The notes under the pieces: generated by a model
Told to the model about the DNA's origin: nothing
Databases searched by the model: none
Seen by the model: the letters and a program-made list of their open reading frames with translations, nothing else
Made by a program: the position numbers and the translations under genes
Shown: positions 1 through 12,700 of the stretch, piece after piece
Position numbering within the stretch: the first letter of the stretch is position 1
Layout: every line of letters begins with the position of its first letter
Assembly (NCBI GenBank): GCA_900642245.1
Contig: CAAAJI010000005.1
Location: forward strand, 695,258-759,257
Origin: Fragilaria radians
Taxonomy: Eukaryota; Bacillariophyta; Fragilariophyceae; Fragilariales; Fragilariaceae
DNA length: 64,000 bases
Reading direction: 5' to 3'

Positions 1-768
1 TAGGATGATTTATCAGTTTAGAGAGCCTTATTTTGATAGTCTCTGTAAGGCTTTCTTTCTACCAAGTTAATCTTGAAAACATCAGTTGTTGTTTGTGACT
101 TGTCAGAAAGGTGTTTCATTTGTGCATTACTTTTGGTGAATTACATGCCTAATTACAAGGCCATACATATATTGCTGCTTGACATACCCCAGCTTGACAT
201 CTGACTCTCCTATTTCAGGCAAACCAAGTTGAATTTGGAAAAAACAAGATGCTCTTTTGACTGATATTATGGCATGTATTGTTTACATTTACCCTGTTTG
301 CAACTTTTCCTAAGGTGTTAAAATCAATAACTTGGAGGTTTCTCATACCCAAAACCATGTAGCTGTCTTGTTGACTGTGTCTTTATTTGAAAACACAAAT
401 TAATTCCTCTCTATGTTTCCATCCCATAGATAAATATGACAATAGTACACTTATCTTCATCGTACACTTCAAAATGCCTAATGACACATATGCCAATTTG
501 ATGCATCTCCAGAAGAACAGTATGTCAGTCATACTTGCATTCATCAAATTGATGGCTTTGATGATATCTTGGGAGCCAGTGAAATGCCACAGAGTGTGTG
601 ATTGGAGTATTCGAGGCAAGGAAAATAATGAAGCACATGAATATACAACCCATAATGAGATTTTTTTGGAGTTTGATTTTTTGGTCGAATCGGTAAGTTA
701 CTGTCATTTTGGACGGAGTGCATCACATCGTACTGGAAAATCTTGCTGCACTTTGACAACAGTTCACC
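1..768. other. Upstream region of CPSF1, no gene seen
   Basis: AT-rich DNA before the CPSF1 start codon. It holds only overlapping short open frames on both strands, with no recognisable domain or codon pattern. It presumably contains the CPSF1 promoter and 5' UTR, but I see no convincing motif. Confidence 0.5.
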
Positions 769-3700
769 ATGTCACGAAAAGCATTACCGACAACTAGGGC
801 TGTACATCCTTGTCTTTTATCTGTATTTGATGCTAATCAAGGAGCAGAATATTCCACTTGGGCGCACATCACTTCGAGAAAAGATGAACTTCCAAACCTA
901 GTAACTGCTCATGGTTCGACCATTCAAATTTACACCATTTGCTCTGATACAGCCAAATTGGACTTGCGGGAGTCTTTTTCACATCTGGCGGGTACAATTG
1001 TCTACCTAGAAGCTCTCCGATCACCAACAGGTGCAGACTCACTTCTAATTGGTTTTGACGGTCATCCTCGTCTCGCTATATGTTCCCTTCAAGAACCGGC
1101 ACCTGGTGTAATGGCTAGTCGATCTAAGCTCCTGCTGGCCACATCGATAATTGACCTTACATCTTCGTTGATTGATGCAAACTTAGGGTCAGTTACTCCT
1201 CTAGAACAAGATCTAATCGCAACTTTGTTGGATTCTGAGAAAGGGGGACAAAAATCAGGGGCTGTGATTTTAGGAGGTGGTGTTGCAGTCGCAACTGTAA
1301 GCTTTCGTCTATGCTCGAATACTTGGCATGCCAGTGAACCCTTTTTGCTGCCACTTTCTTCCTTAGCGTCATCGTTGAAAGATCACAAAAGTTCCTTACT
1401 ATCAGCAACAGGATCTAATGCAGGTTCAAATGTTTCTTATCAACAAACGATTGCACATGGCTTTGGCGATATTTGGAGCGCTTGTTTTCTTCCTGGATAT
1501 CAAGAACCAACACTTGCCCTTCTTCACTCACCTGGTGGTCAGCCTTGGAGTGGCCGCCTAGCAACTTCATCAACAAATTGCCAAGTGACTGCAATAAGTG
1601 TGACGGTTCAACACCAGCGTGCTGCCGTGTTATGGACGATTTCTGTTCCAGCTGATGCACTTTTTTTGAAGCCACTTGGTTCGAGGGGATGCCTTCTCAT
1701 GTCTGTAAATTCACTTTTGTTTATCGACAATGCGGGGAGCTTGACTCGACAGGGTGCATTAGCTGTAAACGGTTGGGCTTCTGCAACATCACCAGGTATA
1801 AAACTCAGTCCCAATCCATGGCCACTTCCACTGCTATCCATCCAGCTAGACGGTGCATGCATCGATATAATATCAGAGAGACTTGCGATATTAGTTCTTA
1901 GACAAGGATCCGTATATTTAATGCAAATTCTGAACGATTACTTGTCACTGCTTCCGGTTGGGTACACAATCGGAAGCATGGGACAAATTTCTTCTTTACT
2001 TCTGATGCCATTACCAGTAGAGCTCTCTTCTTTCAATAAATTCATCCCATCAAAAGAAATGGGTGTTAGTATCGGCCTCATTTTTTGTGGAAGTCGATTG
2101 GGGGATTCATCGCTACTGGGTTACTCTCTCGAAGAAAACGTCTGTCTCTTTGACGCTTACGATGGAAACGAAAACTTGGTGCAAAATTTAATGCTGAAGA
2201 GAGAGAACAATGAAGTTCTATCTGCAGATAAAAGTGATAATGACCTTGAGATGAATCTCCAAAAAGAAGAAGATGCTCTTTATGAAAGTGATGATGGCCA
2301 GTCATTTACCCAGGGTAGCCAATCGTTTCCAGATGTAATTCCTCAGAGCGATAATGACGACGATGAGGAATATGGGGTACGGAACTCGAACTCCAGTAAC
2401 AAACGCGCTAAGCTATCTCGTCTCTCAATTCTTCGATCGTTATCTATTCTGGACTCTCTCACTAGTCTTGGTCCATTAGGTCCAGGTTGCGATGGGCCCG
2501 TGTGTGGCCTTTATGGCAAAAATCTAGCAGCAAGCCAAACGACGATTCCAGGGGCAAGCTTCTCGAAACTGAGACGCTCAGCAAAAGTTTTACCTTGTGG
2601 ATATGGTACTAGTGGTGGTCTTGCATTAGTCAGTGTTCCTGGAAGCGATGATCGGACCATCCTTGTCGAAGAAGACTGCCTCAATGTACAATCGATGTTC
2701 TGTTGTCATAATTTAGTGCTTTTGGGTATGGTCAATAAAGATGATACGGCTGGAATAAATGTTCTTCGATTGGACTCTAAGGAGAATAGTCTCGAGTTTA
2801 GACAAATGGAATTATCAGAATGGTGTAAATACGACTTAAGCGACACCGATATGGAGGAGACTCCAGGAGATGCTCAGTTTGTATTTTCCAAGGCTTATCT
2901 TCTAGCTGCAGCAGCTCTTGATCCGATGATTTTTTCTGTAATCGTTTGCCTTCCAAACCTTAATGATAGTTATGCATTTGTCGTGTACAAAGAGGACGGG
3001 GGCCTTCTTGAGACACTCTCAAATCATACGATCGCAACGGGATTTCCCAGCACCCTTTTACAAGTTTCTCCATTTATTGACCTTGGTGGGAAGTACGTTT
3101 TTGGGACCGTATGGTCGTTGGGATGCTCCATAGTTTATACCATCGATAATGACGGTGTACTAGACGAACGATACATTGACGGGACCTCGAATTTGACGGC
3201 GTATGATGACGATAACTTTGATGCTTTCTACCAGAGCGACAGAATAACTGCTATCGATATTTTCAAGGGGCTTAGTACTATGTTTGACCATCAAAGCAAA
3301 GATAATGCGGACAATACTAATGATTCACATGACGCATTGGACGATGAAGATTTGGAGCTGTATGGAGATTTGAAACGGCACTTCAACGATAGTGCGCAAG
3401 GTGACCGTGATGAGAGGAAACACGTAACAACATCTCCTTTCGGAATTATGAACACTTTTGTAGCTGTTTCTCGTCAAAACGGTCAATTACAAGTGTATAG
3501 CCTTGATGATCTTGAGTCTCCAATTTGGGAGGTCATGGGTTGTGGTCATGGTGTGAGAAAACTCTCACCGTCCATCAATAAGGCTTTCCGTTCCCCAAGG
3601 ATGCACATGGTTTATTCTCGCGAGATACGATTTTTTTCAGCCGGCGCTGTAAATGGAGTTAAAGAAAACTATTTTGCAGTTTACACCAATACTGGGGACC

Positions 3701-5733
3701 TTAATTTCTACAAAGCCAAGGACGGCGAATTGATTCGAGTTTCACTTCGCCTGCCTTCTCGACCAAGCAAGAAGCAATCAGAACATCATGGAAAATTGAG
3801 GCGGAAAAAGATCTTGCAACCTGATGCTATAGATGAGAGTATTTTCAATTCCAAACGATTTCATCATAATGAACTATCACGTTTTGATAACATTTCAGCT
3901 CGTTGTGGACTCTTTGCCGCTACATCGCAACCAACGTGGCTGATTTCCGAACGACGTTCTCTAGTGGCCTTAAGTCATCGATGTCGACATGTTGCTCCAG
4001 CTGGTGGTCGAGCTAGACCTGTCACAAGCTTTTGTTCAGGAATCTCGTTCCGCGATCCTCAAACACCTGTCTTCTTGACCCTTCATGAGCGCATCGGTCG
4101 CGTCGGAAGTCAACGTCTTACCGTCTTCAAAGGAATTTCGGCACTGTCAGCACCACTCGGTTTTATGCCTGGAGGTGGATATTGTGTAGAAAAAATTCCC
4201 ATGGGAGTTTCTGTTCATCGGGTGCAATTCATAGATGATCCGCATGTATCAACCCCTGAACATCCACTTTACGCAGTGTTGATTTCACGCGATGTCGATG
4301 CAGATCAAAGTCACCTTAACGATGATGGCCTCTCAGCAGAGGAACGCCAACGAATAAAGGATGAAAAACAAGATGCCAAGATTAAGAGACAAGTAGAAGC
4401 TGATCTCGGAGGTTTTGACATTGAACAAGAATGGGTTGAAGAAATTGAACGAGAAGATTGTTTCGACGTAAACTCCAGTCTTGGAGGGGCACCACCGATA
4501 CGTAAATGGGCGTACTCACTTTGGATTGTGGATGCTGCAAATAACTGGAATGTTGTTGATTCGTATGAACTTGGAGAATTTGAACACGGATTGATAATGA
4601 ACGTGATGTACTTAACAGAACTTAGTATAGAATTGGGAAACAATACATCCCATGAAGATAATGTAGGTATGGACAGTCTTTTTGTTGCTGTCGGTACTGG
4701 TGTGGTTGACGGAGACGGAGAAGATGTAAGTTCCAAAGGTAAAATAAGATTGTTTCGAGTGACAAAAGACGATGATGCTTCAGCTTTGGGCCAAGTTGCT
4801 GTTCTCTCTGTTGTGTATGAAAAAGATATATTGAATGGTCCAGTCACAACTTTGAGTTGCCTTACAGTTGATGGGAAAAGTCGATTGGTGCTTGGAGCAG
4901 GTGCTGATGTCAACGTGGAACAATGGGGAATGGGAAAGCTTACACAAGTGGGATTTTTCCGTGCCACAATGCAAATTCTTGACATAAAGCTCTTCAAAAA
5001 CTTTTTGATTCTCAGTGATGCTTATGACTCTCTTTATTTTTTAGTTTGGAGAGAATCTGATAAGTCGCTTACCCTACTTGCCAAGGATTACGAGCCTATC
5101 CCTGTTTTTGCCGCAGGACTGATGTCTCGTGGGACTTCCATGACTTTTGTCTGTCACGACGATCGACAAAATCTACAATTCTTTCAATACGCCCCAGGCG
5201 ACGCTGCTGCTCGTGGAGGGAATAAGCTAGTTTGTAGGGCTGATGTCCACTTAGGTGCTCAGACAACGTTCATGGATAATCACTTTTGCCGTTCATCAAT
5301 TCTAATCAATTCATCAACTCCATCGAGTACATTAGCCGCCTTGAAATCTCAAGATGTTCTCTATGGGAGAGCAGATGATGATCAACGTTTAGGAGTGCAT
5401 TTTGGAACATCAGACGGGGGAGTGGTTACGGTGATCCCATTGAATGAACCAGACTTTTGGCGTCTTGCTGCACTTCAGTCAGTAATGGCAAATGCCATGG
5501 AATCAGATTGTGCCTTAAATCCACGTGCTTGGCGATTGTATAGAAAAACGCCTCGACGAGGTGGATGCCGAAGTAATGATAGGCGTAAGGGAGTAATTGA
5601 TGGTGATTTGGTAATTCAATATTGTGACCTTTCGATTACAGATCAAGAAGACTTGGCAAGTGCTATTGGCTCCACTGTGGAACTCATTATCGACAATCTT
5701 ATTGAATTACGCTGCGCAAGTATGATAGTATAG
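769..5733 (+). CDS. CPSF1: Cleavage and polyadenylation specificity factor subunit 1 (CPSF160)
   Basis: Single-exon gene for a 1654-residue protein, slightly longer than the roughly 1440 residues of animal CPSF1. CPSF1 is the beta-propeller scaffold of the nuclear mRNA 3' end processing complex and helps recognise AAUAAA. The family signature YQEPTLALLHSPGG lies near residues 243-256. The C-terminal CPSF_A region is clear: GKIRLFRV near 1325-1332, then a basic YRKTPRRGG stretch and GDLVIQYCDLS near 1591-1622, ending in a typical helical tail. Extra length comes from low-complexity inserts: an acidic stretch followed by a basic KRAKLSR motif near 520-550 (possible nuclear localisation signal), and a charged EERQRIKDEKQDAKIKRQ segment near 1190-1210. 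The ATG at 769 sits in a CACC-ATG context. The antisense open frames inside it are shadows. Confidence 0.95.
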   Translation: MSRKALPTTRAVHPCLLSVFDANQGAEYSTWAHITSRKDELPNLVTAHGSTIQIYTICSDTAKLDLRESFSHLAGTIVYLEALRSPTGADSLLIGFDGHPRLAICSLQEPAPGVMASRSKLLLATSIIDLTSSLIDANLGSVTPLEQDLIATLLDSEKGGQKSGAVILGGGVAVATVSFRLCSNTWHASEPFLLPLSSLASSLKDHKSSLLSATGSNAGSNVSYQQTIAHGFGDIWSACFLPGYQEPTLALLHSPGGQPWSGRLATSSTNCQVTAISVTVQHQRAAVLWTISVPADALFLKPLGSRGCLLMSVNSLLFIDNAGSLTRQGALAVNGWASATSPGIKLSPNPWPLPLLSIQLDGACIDIISERLAILVLRQGSVYLMQILNDYLSLLPVGYTIGSMGQISSLLLMPLPVELSSFNKFIPSKEMGVSIGLIFCGSRLGDSSLLGYSLEENVCLFDAYDGNENLVQNLMLKRENNEVLSADKSDNDLEMNLQKEEDALYESDDGQSFTQGSQSFPDVIPQSDNDDDEEYGVRNSNSSNKRAKLSRLSILRSLSILDSLTSLGPLGPGCDGPVCGLYGKNLAASQTTIPGASFSKLRRSAKVLPCGYGTSGGLALVSVPGSDDRTILVEEDCLNVQSMFCCHNLVLLGMVNKDDTAGINVLRLDSKENSLEFRQMELSEWCKYDLSDTDMEETPGDAQFVFSKAYLLAAAALDPMIFSVIVCLPNLNDSYAFVVYKEDGGLLETLSNHTIATGFPSTLLQVSPFIDLGGKYVFGTVWSLGCSIVYTIDNDGVLDERYIDGTSNLTAYDDDNFDAFYQSDRITAIDIFKGLSTMFDHQSKDNADNTNDSHDALDDEDLELYGDLKRHFNDSAQGDRDERKHVTTSPFGIMNTFVAVSRQNGQLQVYSLDDLESPIWEVMGCGHGVRKLSPSINKAFRSPRMHMVYSREIRFFSAGAVNGVKENYFAVYTNTGDLNFYKAKDGELIRVSLRLPSRPSKKQSEHHGKLRRKKILQPDAIDESIFNSKRFHHNELSRFDNISARCGLFAATSQPTWLISERRSLVALSHRCRHVAPAGGRARPVTSFCSGISFRDPQTPVFLTLHERIGRVGSQRLTVFKGISALSAPLGFMPGGGYCVEKIPMGVSVHRVQFIDDPHVSTPEHPLYAVLISRDVDADQSHLNDDGLSAEERQRIKDEKQDAKIKRQVEADLGGFDIEQEWVEEIEREDCFDVNSSLGGAPPIRKWAYSLWIVDAANNWNVVDSYELGEFEHGLIMNVMYLTELSIELGNNTSHEDNVGMDSLFVAVGTGVVDGDGEDVSSKGKIRLFRVTKDDDASALGQVAVLSVVYEKDILNGPVTTLSCLTVDGKSRLVLGAGADVNVEQWGMGKLTQVGFFRATMQILDIKLFKNFLILSDAYDSLYFLVWRESDKSLTLLAKDYEPIPVFAAGLMSRGTSMTFVCHDDRQNLQFFQYAPGDAAARGGNKLVCRADVHLGAQTTFMDNHFCRSSILINSSTPSSTLAALKSQDVLYGRADDDQRLGVHFGTSDGGVVTVIPLNEPDFWRLAALQSVMANAMESDCALNPRAWRLYRKTPRRGGCRSNDRRKGVIDGDLVIQYCDLSITDQEDLASAIGSTVELIIDNLIELRCASMIV

Positions 5734-6311
5734 GATAACTTTACCCTGATCTGACTTTTCTTGTAGCCACAGATGCACATCAATTGTGCACAGAATTATT
5801 TTTTTCGAAGCCCTTAAAATTGTTACTTGGGAAAATTATATTTAGCGATGAAAAATACATCAAATAGGAATCAGTAAATAAAACCATGGTATTAATCCCC
5901 AAGTCTTGGTAGAATTTCAAATTTTGAATTTGGAATCCAGTATTACCCGATGGAAATGTGCAACGTCATAACAACGTTGAAAGCCCGCAACCTATTTTCG
6001 ACCTCAAGGCAGTCCATTGCCGTTATTCGGGCGTTTCACTCTTTTGGGATTATAGTCTCTTCGTAGATTACATGTAGGGTTTTACTACACACACAGAAGT
6101 CACGGGTCAAGTTTTGGATTTGAATTTCGAAGAGCAGCCTGAACCAAAGGAAAGTAAAGTCGAAAGCATCGACTATACGGAATTCACTAGCCTTGAACCT
6201 GAATTGCTGTCTGAGAAGACAGAGTTGTTTGTTTCGACCTGTTGTCAATCAAGTTTTTATAGAAGAAAATTAGATTAAAACTAAAACTAGGAGAAATTCC
6301 AAGAAAGGAAG
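5734..6311. other. Spacer between CPSF1 and the CXC-domain gene
   Basis: About 580 bases between two plus-strand genes. It must contain the CPSF1 3' end and the promoter and leader of the next gene. The last 60 bases are purine-rich, typical of a leader. No RNA gene or repeat is visible. Confidence 0.5.
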
Positions 6312-8513
6312 ATGCAAAATCAGAGAAATGGGATTGGAGAGAAGGGAAATCCGCACCCATATGCCACTCAACAACAACAGGGACAACAGGGACAGCGAGC
6401 AGGACCGCCGACTTTCTTCGCTACATATCCTCCACCTTATACTGATGGAAGATCTCGATTTAGTGGATATGGGCCTCCTCCTCCTCCACCACCTCCACCT
6501 CCTCCTCCTCATCCTGCTCGTCCACCGTTTGCGGGAACTGAAGAACGTGAAGCACGGTATGAGCGAGGAATTTCCATGACATCTGCATTTCCTCGGCCTA
6601 GAGGCTCATCATATGGCCATTATCCACAACCACATCCTTATCCTCCTACACAACATACCGATTCACGATTCGATTCTCAAGGCGCAGCAATCCCGATGGC
6701 ACAACATCCTCTACCACCGTATGGACCGTATTCAATGGCACGGTCGCAAAGTTGGGGCACTACAGAGCGCCCCTTCCATGCGGGAGGGCCATACACAAGT
6801 GCACAGAGGGATACAGATGGGAGATCAGAAGAGGAAATGCTATCGTCGTCGGAAGATACCAGGTTGGGAAGGATGGGGACACTGGCGAAGTCAACAGGCT
6901 CTCAATCGATCCAATCAATGGGAATTCATACTTTAAAGCCGTATACGTACTCTTCTCCTCAATCTGGGCCAACCAGCTTAATATCTCGACCTATTGATGG
7001 AGATGCAATTGCTTACAAAGTCTTGGAAGGTCGCGAAGGTGGTGTATCTCCGTCAGATATTGAATCGAATCGAAGGGAAGACGTATCTGTGATGGGATGC
7101 ACCTGTAAGAAGTCTAAATGCCTAAAACTGTATTGTGTGTGTTTTGCCGCAAGTGTCATGTGTGGCACCAGCTGCCGTTGCTTAGTTTGTCACAACACAC
7201 CGACTTATGAAGCTGCTCGCAAGGATGCAATTCGCTCAATAGTAGCAAGGAATCCATCCGCTTTTGATACTAAATTTAAGAAGGCACCAGAGCCACGAAT
7301 AATACCGACACAGCAAGAACAAGAATCTACTGATAAAACAATTGCTCATAAGTTGGGTTGCAAGTGCCGGAAAAGTTTTTGCATGAAAAAGGTAACTATT
7401 GTTCTACATATCTTCCCAAAGCTTCAAACAATTCAAGATAACATGTTTTTCTTTCATCCAGTATTGTGAATGTTACAACGCAGGTGTAAAATGCAGCAAT
7501 AATTGTCGATGTGTGGGATGTAAAAATATGCCATCAGGAGGGCAAGGCAATGATCGGAACGATAACCTTCCTATTCAAATGTCTATGGCGACTGAACTTT
7601 CTCGACTCCCAATCATGGAGGAACACTTTCGCCCACCGATATTAGGCCTTGAACATAATATGAGAGATGCTGCTTCTCACTTGGTACGTCCATTCGTTTA
7701 CTCAACTTCATTATTCGTTCTTTTAAAAACTCAATATCTTTCCCATAGGCCTTTTTGAAACATTCGTCTCCACCAAGACCGTCGAATAGACCTTCTTCAG
7801 AACCCTCGCAGACCATACCCGCAGCTATGCCTGCTCTAACTCAGAGTTCCTCGGGTACGTCATCATCACCAGACAACAATCCCGGTGACATAGAGAAATT
7901 GTCGTCGTCTTCGTTGCAAAGATCAACAGTTGGTGTAGACTCCCTTTTAATGGCAGCATATGCAATCACTGAGCTACATGGGACTGCACCTAACGATGCC
8001 AAAGAAGAAAAATCGGATGTGCCCTTTCGATCACCCAAGCGGAAATCTCATCCCTCACCGTTAAATGATCAGTTTGATGATGCGGATGACGTTGGCTCTT
8101 GCGAGGACATCGACGAAACTAGGGAAATAAAATCTGAAGCAGAAAAAGAGTCCTACCAACAGCCATCTACTCCAAGTGAATCTCGACAAGTAAAACGCAC
8201 TCGAGTTGGGACAGTCGAAAGAGTTAAGCAAAAAAACACGGGGCACACCGACATGCTAAATCTGGATACAACTCCTCGCGTAGAAAAGAGCTCTTCTGAT
8301 TCTGAAGACGATGGTAATGAGTCAAGTGAACAAGGCCAATCGAGTCCTGAAGCAGTGGTCCATCCACCATACATGGATACACCACATAAGAGGAATTCCA
8401 TCGAGTCTACTCCTTGTGGCCTTACCCCAGTTACCGCTCGATGCCTTGACTTTCAGCAAATGGGAATGACTGAGAATGAAGATTTAGATGAGAAAAAGGA
8501 CGAGTTGACATAG
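6312..8513 (+). CDS. CXC/CRC-domain DNA-binding protein (LIN54/TSO1/tesmin family)
   Basis: Three exons: 6312-7391, 7462-7683 and 7749-8513, giving 688 residues. Both introns (70 and 65 bp) are phase 0 with GTAACT and GTACGT donors. Splicing restores the second cysteine repeat: KK then YCECYNAG. The protein has two CXC repeats, near residues 262-297 (GCTCKKSKCLKLYCVC...) and 347-391 (GCKCRKSFC...YCECYNAGVKC), joined by a short linker. This is the CRC module that binds TTYRAA-type sites and, in LIN54, the cell-cycle homology region of promoters. The N-terminus is rich in Pro, Gln and Tyr with about a dozen consecutive prolines near 53-65. The C-terminus is Ser/Glu-rich with KR patches that may be nuclear localisation signals. 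It is likely a nuclear transcription factor. Whether it belongs to a DREAM-like complex or is a general regulator cannot be told from sequence. Confidence 0.92.
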
Positions 8514-9791
8514 TCCAATTCACATCAAGGTCTTATCGAATAATGGAGTAAAGATTTGATACGCGTACAAAATAGAGCTTAAATTCCTTAGCACCTTATG
8601 TTTCCTTCATTACATCATAGCTTAATGTCATAGAGAGGGTTAACAGATTAAAGGTGGCGCTAAATGTGAGTCACATATTCATAAAAGGATGATACATCAG
8701 AGATTCAAATTTGGACAACAACAATTTTCGACAATGGAGATATCAATGCCAAGCCCTGCAGCGTACATACATTGCAGTAACATATGCCAACCCACTTAGG
8801 GCTTACAGTAAGTCTGGCATTTTTGGTGTTGAGTGTCAGCTTTGCTTCAGCAACTAACTTAGATTACAGAAATCATTAGCAGCGTACACATGTACATTTC
8901 TTTTTGCTAAGTTTCCCCCTCTTCGTTGAGGAAGAGAAGCAGAAGAAATTTAATAATCAAAGGTAAATGTTGTACATAAAAATATGTTTTGAGAATGAAA
9001 AGCAATATTGAGTCTATTTCGGTATTTAATCATTTTTGTTTCAAAGATAGTATCACGATGTGAAAAAACTTTTCAATGGTATAATTCATCAAAGTTGGCT
9101 TTCAGATGCATCTTGTAGGAGGAAACTCAAGAGGAATAATCCCAAATTCAGATTTGAAATCTACATGTAAAATTAGGCGCCTAATATCAAAGTCCATAAC
9201 AATAGAATCTAATTCTTTAAGAAATCCCATCCGGATGGTATATCTCTGCTTCTACTCTAACAATTAAAGATTCATGTTGTGTGTACTGGTCCATCTAAAC
9301 CAGAGAACCACCTTTCATTTTCTTGAAATCAGTACATAAATTTCAGCTTCGAAATCTTTCTTTTCTCCTTCGACTTTGAACACGATTTATTGTCATCCAG
9401 GGATATAGCTAGATTGAAATCAAATTGATCCTTCCTAAATGTTTACGAAAAACTATTTTTTGCTTCAATACCTCGGAACAGGTATTTGTTCATTTGAAAC
9501 CGTCCTACCACGATGATACTTGTTTCCTTGCTCAATTAAGATTGAATGCACTCTTCGTTACTTTCAATCTATCGCTGCCTTTCAAAATGCTCATTTCTAT
9601 CACAGAATCTTCAATCCCAGCATTTTCTGAACACGTTCTACCGGAATAGAAATTGCCTGTATGGGAATAACTCTGCAGCATCGCAATTTTAGGGAACTCT
9701 TTATTTCAAGAGGCTTTACCGATACCAAGTTATGTGGGAAGTGACCCAAGCTTAAAAACATAATTCCCTGTTCAAGGTAGTCCCGAATATT
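8514..9791. other. Convergent intergenic region, no gene seen
   Basis: About 1.3 kb between the ends of the plus-strand CXC gene and the minus-strand KNTC1-like gene. Only short unsupported open frames occur (for example 9425-9649). It should contain both 3' UTRs. Confidence 0.5.
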
Positions 9792-12700
9792 TCATTTCAC
9801 CGATAAATGAAGACTTTGAAGTCGATCCCTTAAGCTGATTAGAGTCGAGTCTGGTGATAAGCTTTGATATGGCTTTGCTATTTTCAACTTTTCAATTAGC
9901 TCGAGGAGACTGCTTTTCTGCTCTTCTGCGCACAAAGCCAACAAATTTGAAAGACCTTCAATAAAGATGTCGATCAAATCCACCTTTATGTCGCGAACCC
10001 TCTGCACAAGTGAGGCGATTCGAAATAGGGTAGCTGACCCGTATTCAGACAAAGATACCGCAGCGTCTTTTACTGAAACTCTCACTAGCAAAGCAACACA
10101 TTCAACCAACTTATGCATTAGTGCAGAATTCGAATCTTGTAGATGAGTGTTCTCGATCATGTTCATGCAACGCTCTGCTGCATGAAGCAAACTTCGAGGT
10201 AAATGTGCCTGGCACATTTCTGTAAGGACAGTGACCAAAAATTTCACATCTAAGTTGGAGCCAGGAACGGTGCTCATCTCAATAAGTAATAATAAAAGGC
10301 GTCCCTTCGTCTTGAGACTATTTGAGTCATGATTTCGGCGAAGTGCGCGAGCATACGATGAAAATTGCATGGTACTCAGTTGTGTCAACTCAGAATAGGG
10401 TAGAGAAAGACCCATTTCTTCAATCTCCTTTGCAACAAACGCACCGAATGTGCATTGGCTTAAGTTACAATTATTGTCTCCATTGGAAGATGAAAGAAAA
10501 TCCTCCTCTCTGATAATTACTTCCAACGCTTCCTGAGGGCAAAGAATTGCAGCTGTCTTCAACGCACGATACCTCATGGCAAAAGTTGCAGCAGTTATTC
10601 CCAAGTCATGCGTAGTGCACGATGTGACAGAGTTTATGGACGAAACGATACTCCTTTCTTTTAATATTCTTGATGATGCGAAAACAACACGGAGCAGTTC
10701 CCTACCATGCTCAATGACAAGTGAATCATGATTAGATTCACGCTTTGGAACTTTAGACAGGAGACCCCTCCTTCGTTTTTTTATCTCCTCGCGGCTAGTA
10801 TTCGCACCTAAGATACTGTCATTTCCAAAATTGCCATTCAACGAAGATTCCTCGTCTTTGGGATGATAATCCTCAGCAAATGACATTACAAAGGCAATCC
10901 GAAGTGCAGCTCTAGAGCAATCAAACTCGGAAATTTCTCGTGCACATCCTAATGTGTTGAGTGCCGAAGGCTCTTCTTCACGTGTCACAAGTCTAACTTG
11001 GAATTGATCTTGAAGAGTTGATCCGACGTCTTCTGACCATCCGTGATGGGCATCTTCGATTCCGTTGAGATCCATGATAAAGTTGACAGTTTCATCCTCA
11101 TCTTCCTCAACACTAACTGGTAACGATGGAGCCTTGGATTTTATTGGTTTCTCTTCAATTGAGGTAGAAATCACATCTCCATGGATTAGCCACCTCCTCG
11201 CTAGCCTACGACACGTTGCACCGTGCTGAACATGAGTGTATTGCTCAGATATATCTTTGCACACTTTATGAACTACAGTTGCCATGTACCTTAGGTGATC
11301 TAGTGCAAATGATGTATCAATGGAAAGGCATGCCGTGGCTGCTATGGCTGATGACTCAGTCAAGAAAAGCTCCAAGAACATATCAGGATTTATATCGGGT
11401 CTTTCCCATAATTCTTCATTCAATCGATTGCGTAAATCATCTATCATCTGCGAAGCAACTCGAAGATTATCCACATCACCGCATTTGCTTAAGAATAATA
11501 TACCTTGTACATTTTTTTTATCAGCAAGAATTGACTTTTGGCTTGAGAGTCGGCGAACCCTTTGAAGCGCGCAATTTTCTTGTGCAGAATAATCCTCCGA
11601 TGTTGCTCGGCCTGCTTTATGCTCAATTTCGCTCGACGCTTTCATAGCGTACTCCAGAGCTAACTCTAGACATCGCATTTTTGCGTCATCTTTCTCATCA
11701 TACCTGGATGCACACCATTCCATCACTTCAGATTGATCCATGGGCGATTTCAATCGATTTATCACAGGGAGAACATCTATTTCTAGATTGGGTAATGGTC
11801 CTCCTTTTCTACTTGACAGTTCAAATCGAGCGAGCAGTGAACGGACATGTATATATCCTACAGGAATGCTCAATGGGATGCAAAGGGGCGCCAAGGCAGT
11901 GGCTACTGATGCGTCAGTGTGCTTAGTAAAAAATAAATGTAGGGGTGCCAACGGGTCAAACGAATCTTTCGCATGAAGGCCATAAGGTCCCAATACACTT
12001 ATCTGCATTCTGTTACATCGAATTGACATACAACCTAAGGTTGAGGATATTGGGGTAAAAAACTTAGGATAGTCTGGTCTGAAATCCAGCAATTCGCCAT
12101 CAAAAAATGACATGAGCACAGCGAGTGTATCTCGGCGTCTTTCAATGCACTCAAGCTCTTCCTCAATACTTTTTGGGTCTATATTGAATTTTGAATTTGC
12201 AGTGTCTAAAACCTTTATCAACTGTTCATTGTACAAAGAAAGAAACATGCAATGTCGCTCATAATCTTGAGCAAAAGCAGCATTCTCTTCCAAGCTAAGG
12301 AGGGCACTTCTTACGATGAAAGCCCTCTTCATAGGTGATACAAGATCCTTGAGAGATACGCGGGCAGATTCTTCGCATAACGCTAAATTAAGGCGAATAT
12401 CACTCGTGAATTCACGACCCTTCCTCGGGCAGCTTAAAATAAAACCAATATGTTCTTGAGCCACAAATTGCTTGTCAATACCAAAGGACTGCGCAAAAGA
12501 AAGTGCAACTCTTCTTGCAGCGTCAGGGTCTTTGATCTCATTACAATATGATTCAACAATTGACCTAACCAAAGTTGATGTATAGTTAGTTTCGTTTCGT
12601 GACGACCCATCAGCTGTTGTTGAATCACTTGCACTGTCAAATCGACGGGGTTCAAACTCCACTTTTAGTTGATGCAATACCAACCACCAACGAGTTCTCA

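Noticed and set aside
387..797. Plus-strand ORF of 136 codons overlapping the CPSF1 start
   Set aside because: Starts with a non-ATG codon, has no protein-like features and overlaps a well-supported start in another frame.
4311..4997. Antisense ORF of 228 codons inside CPSF1
   Set aside because: Ser/Thr/Pro-rich shadow caused by codon bias of the conserved sense gene.
12650..12665. GGTTCAAACTCC resembling a tRNA B box
   Set aside because: Lies inside the conserved coding region of the KNTC1-like gene on the opposite strand.
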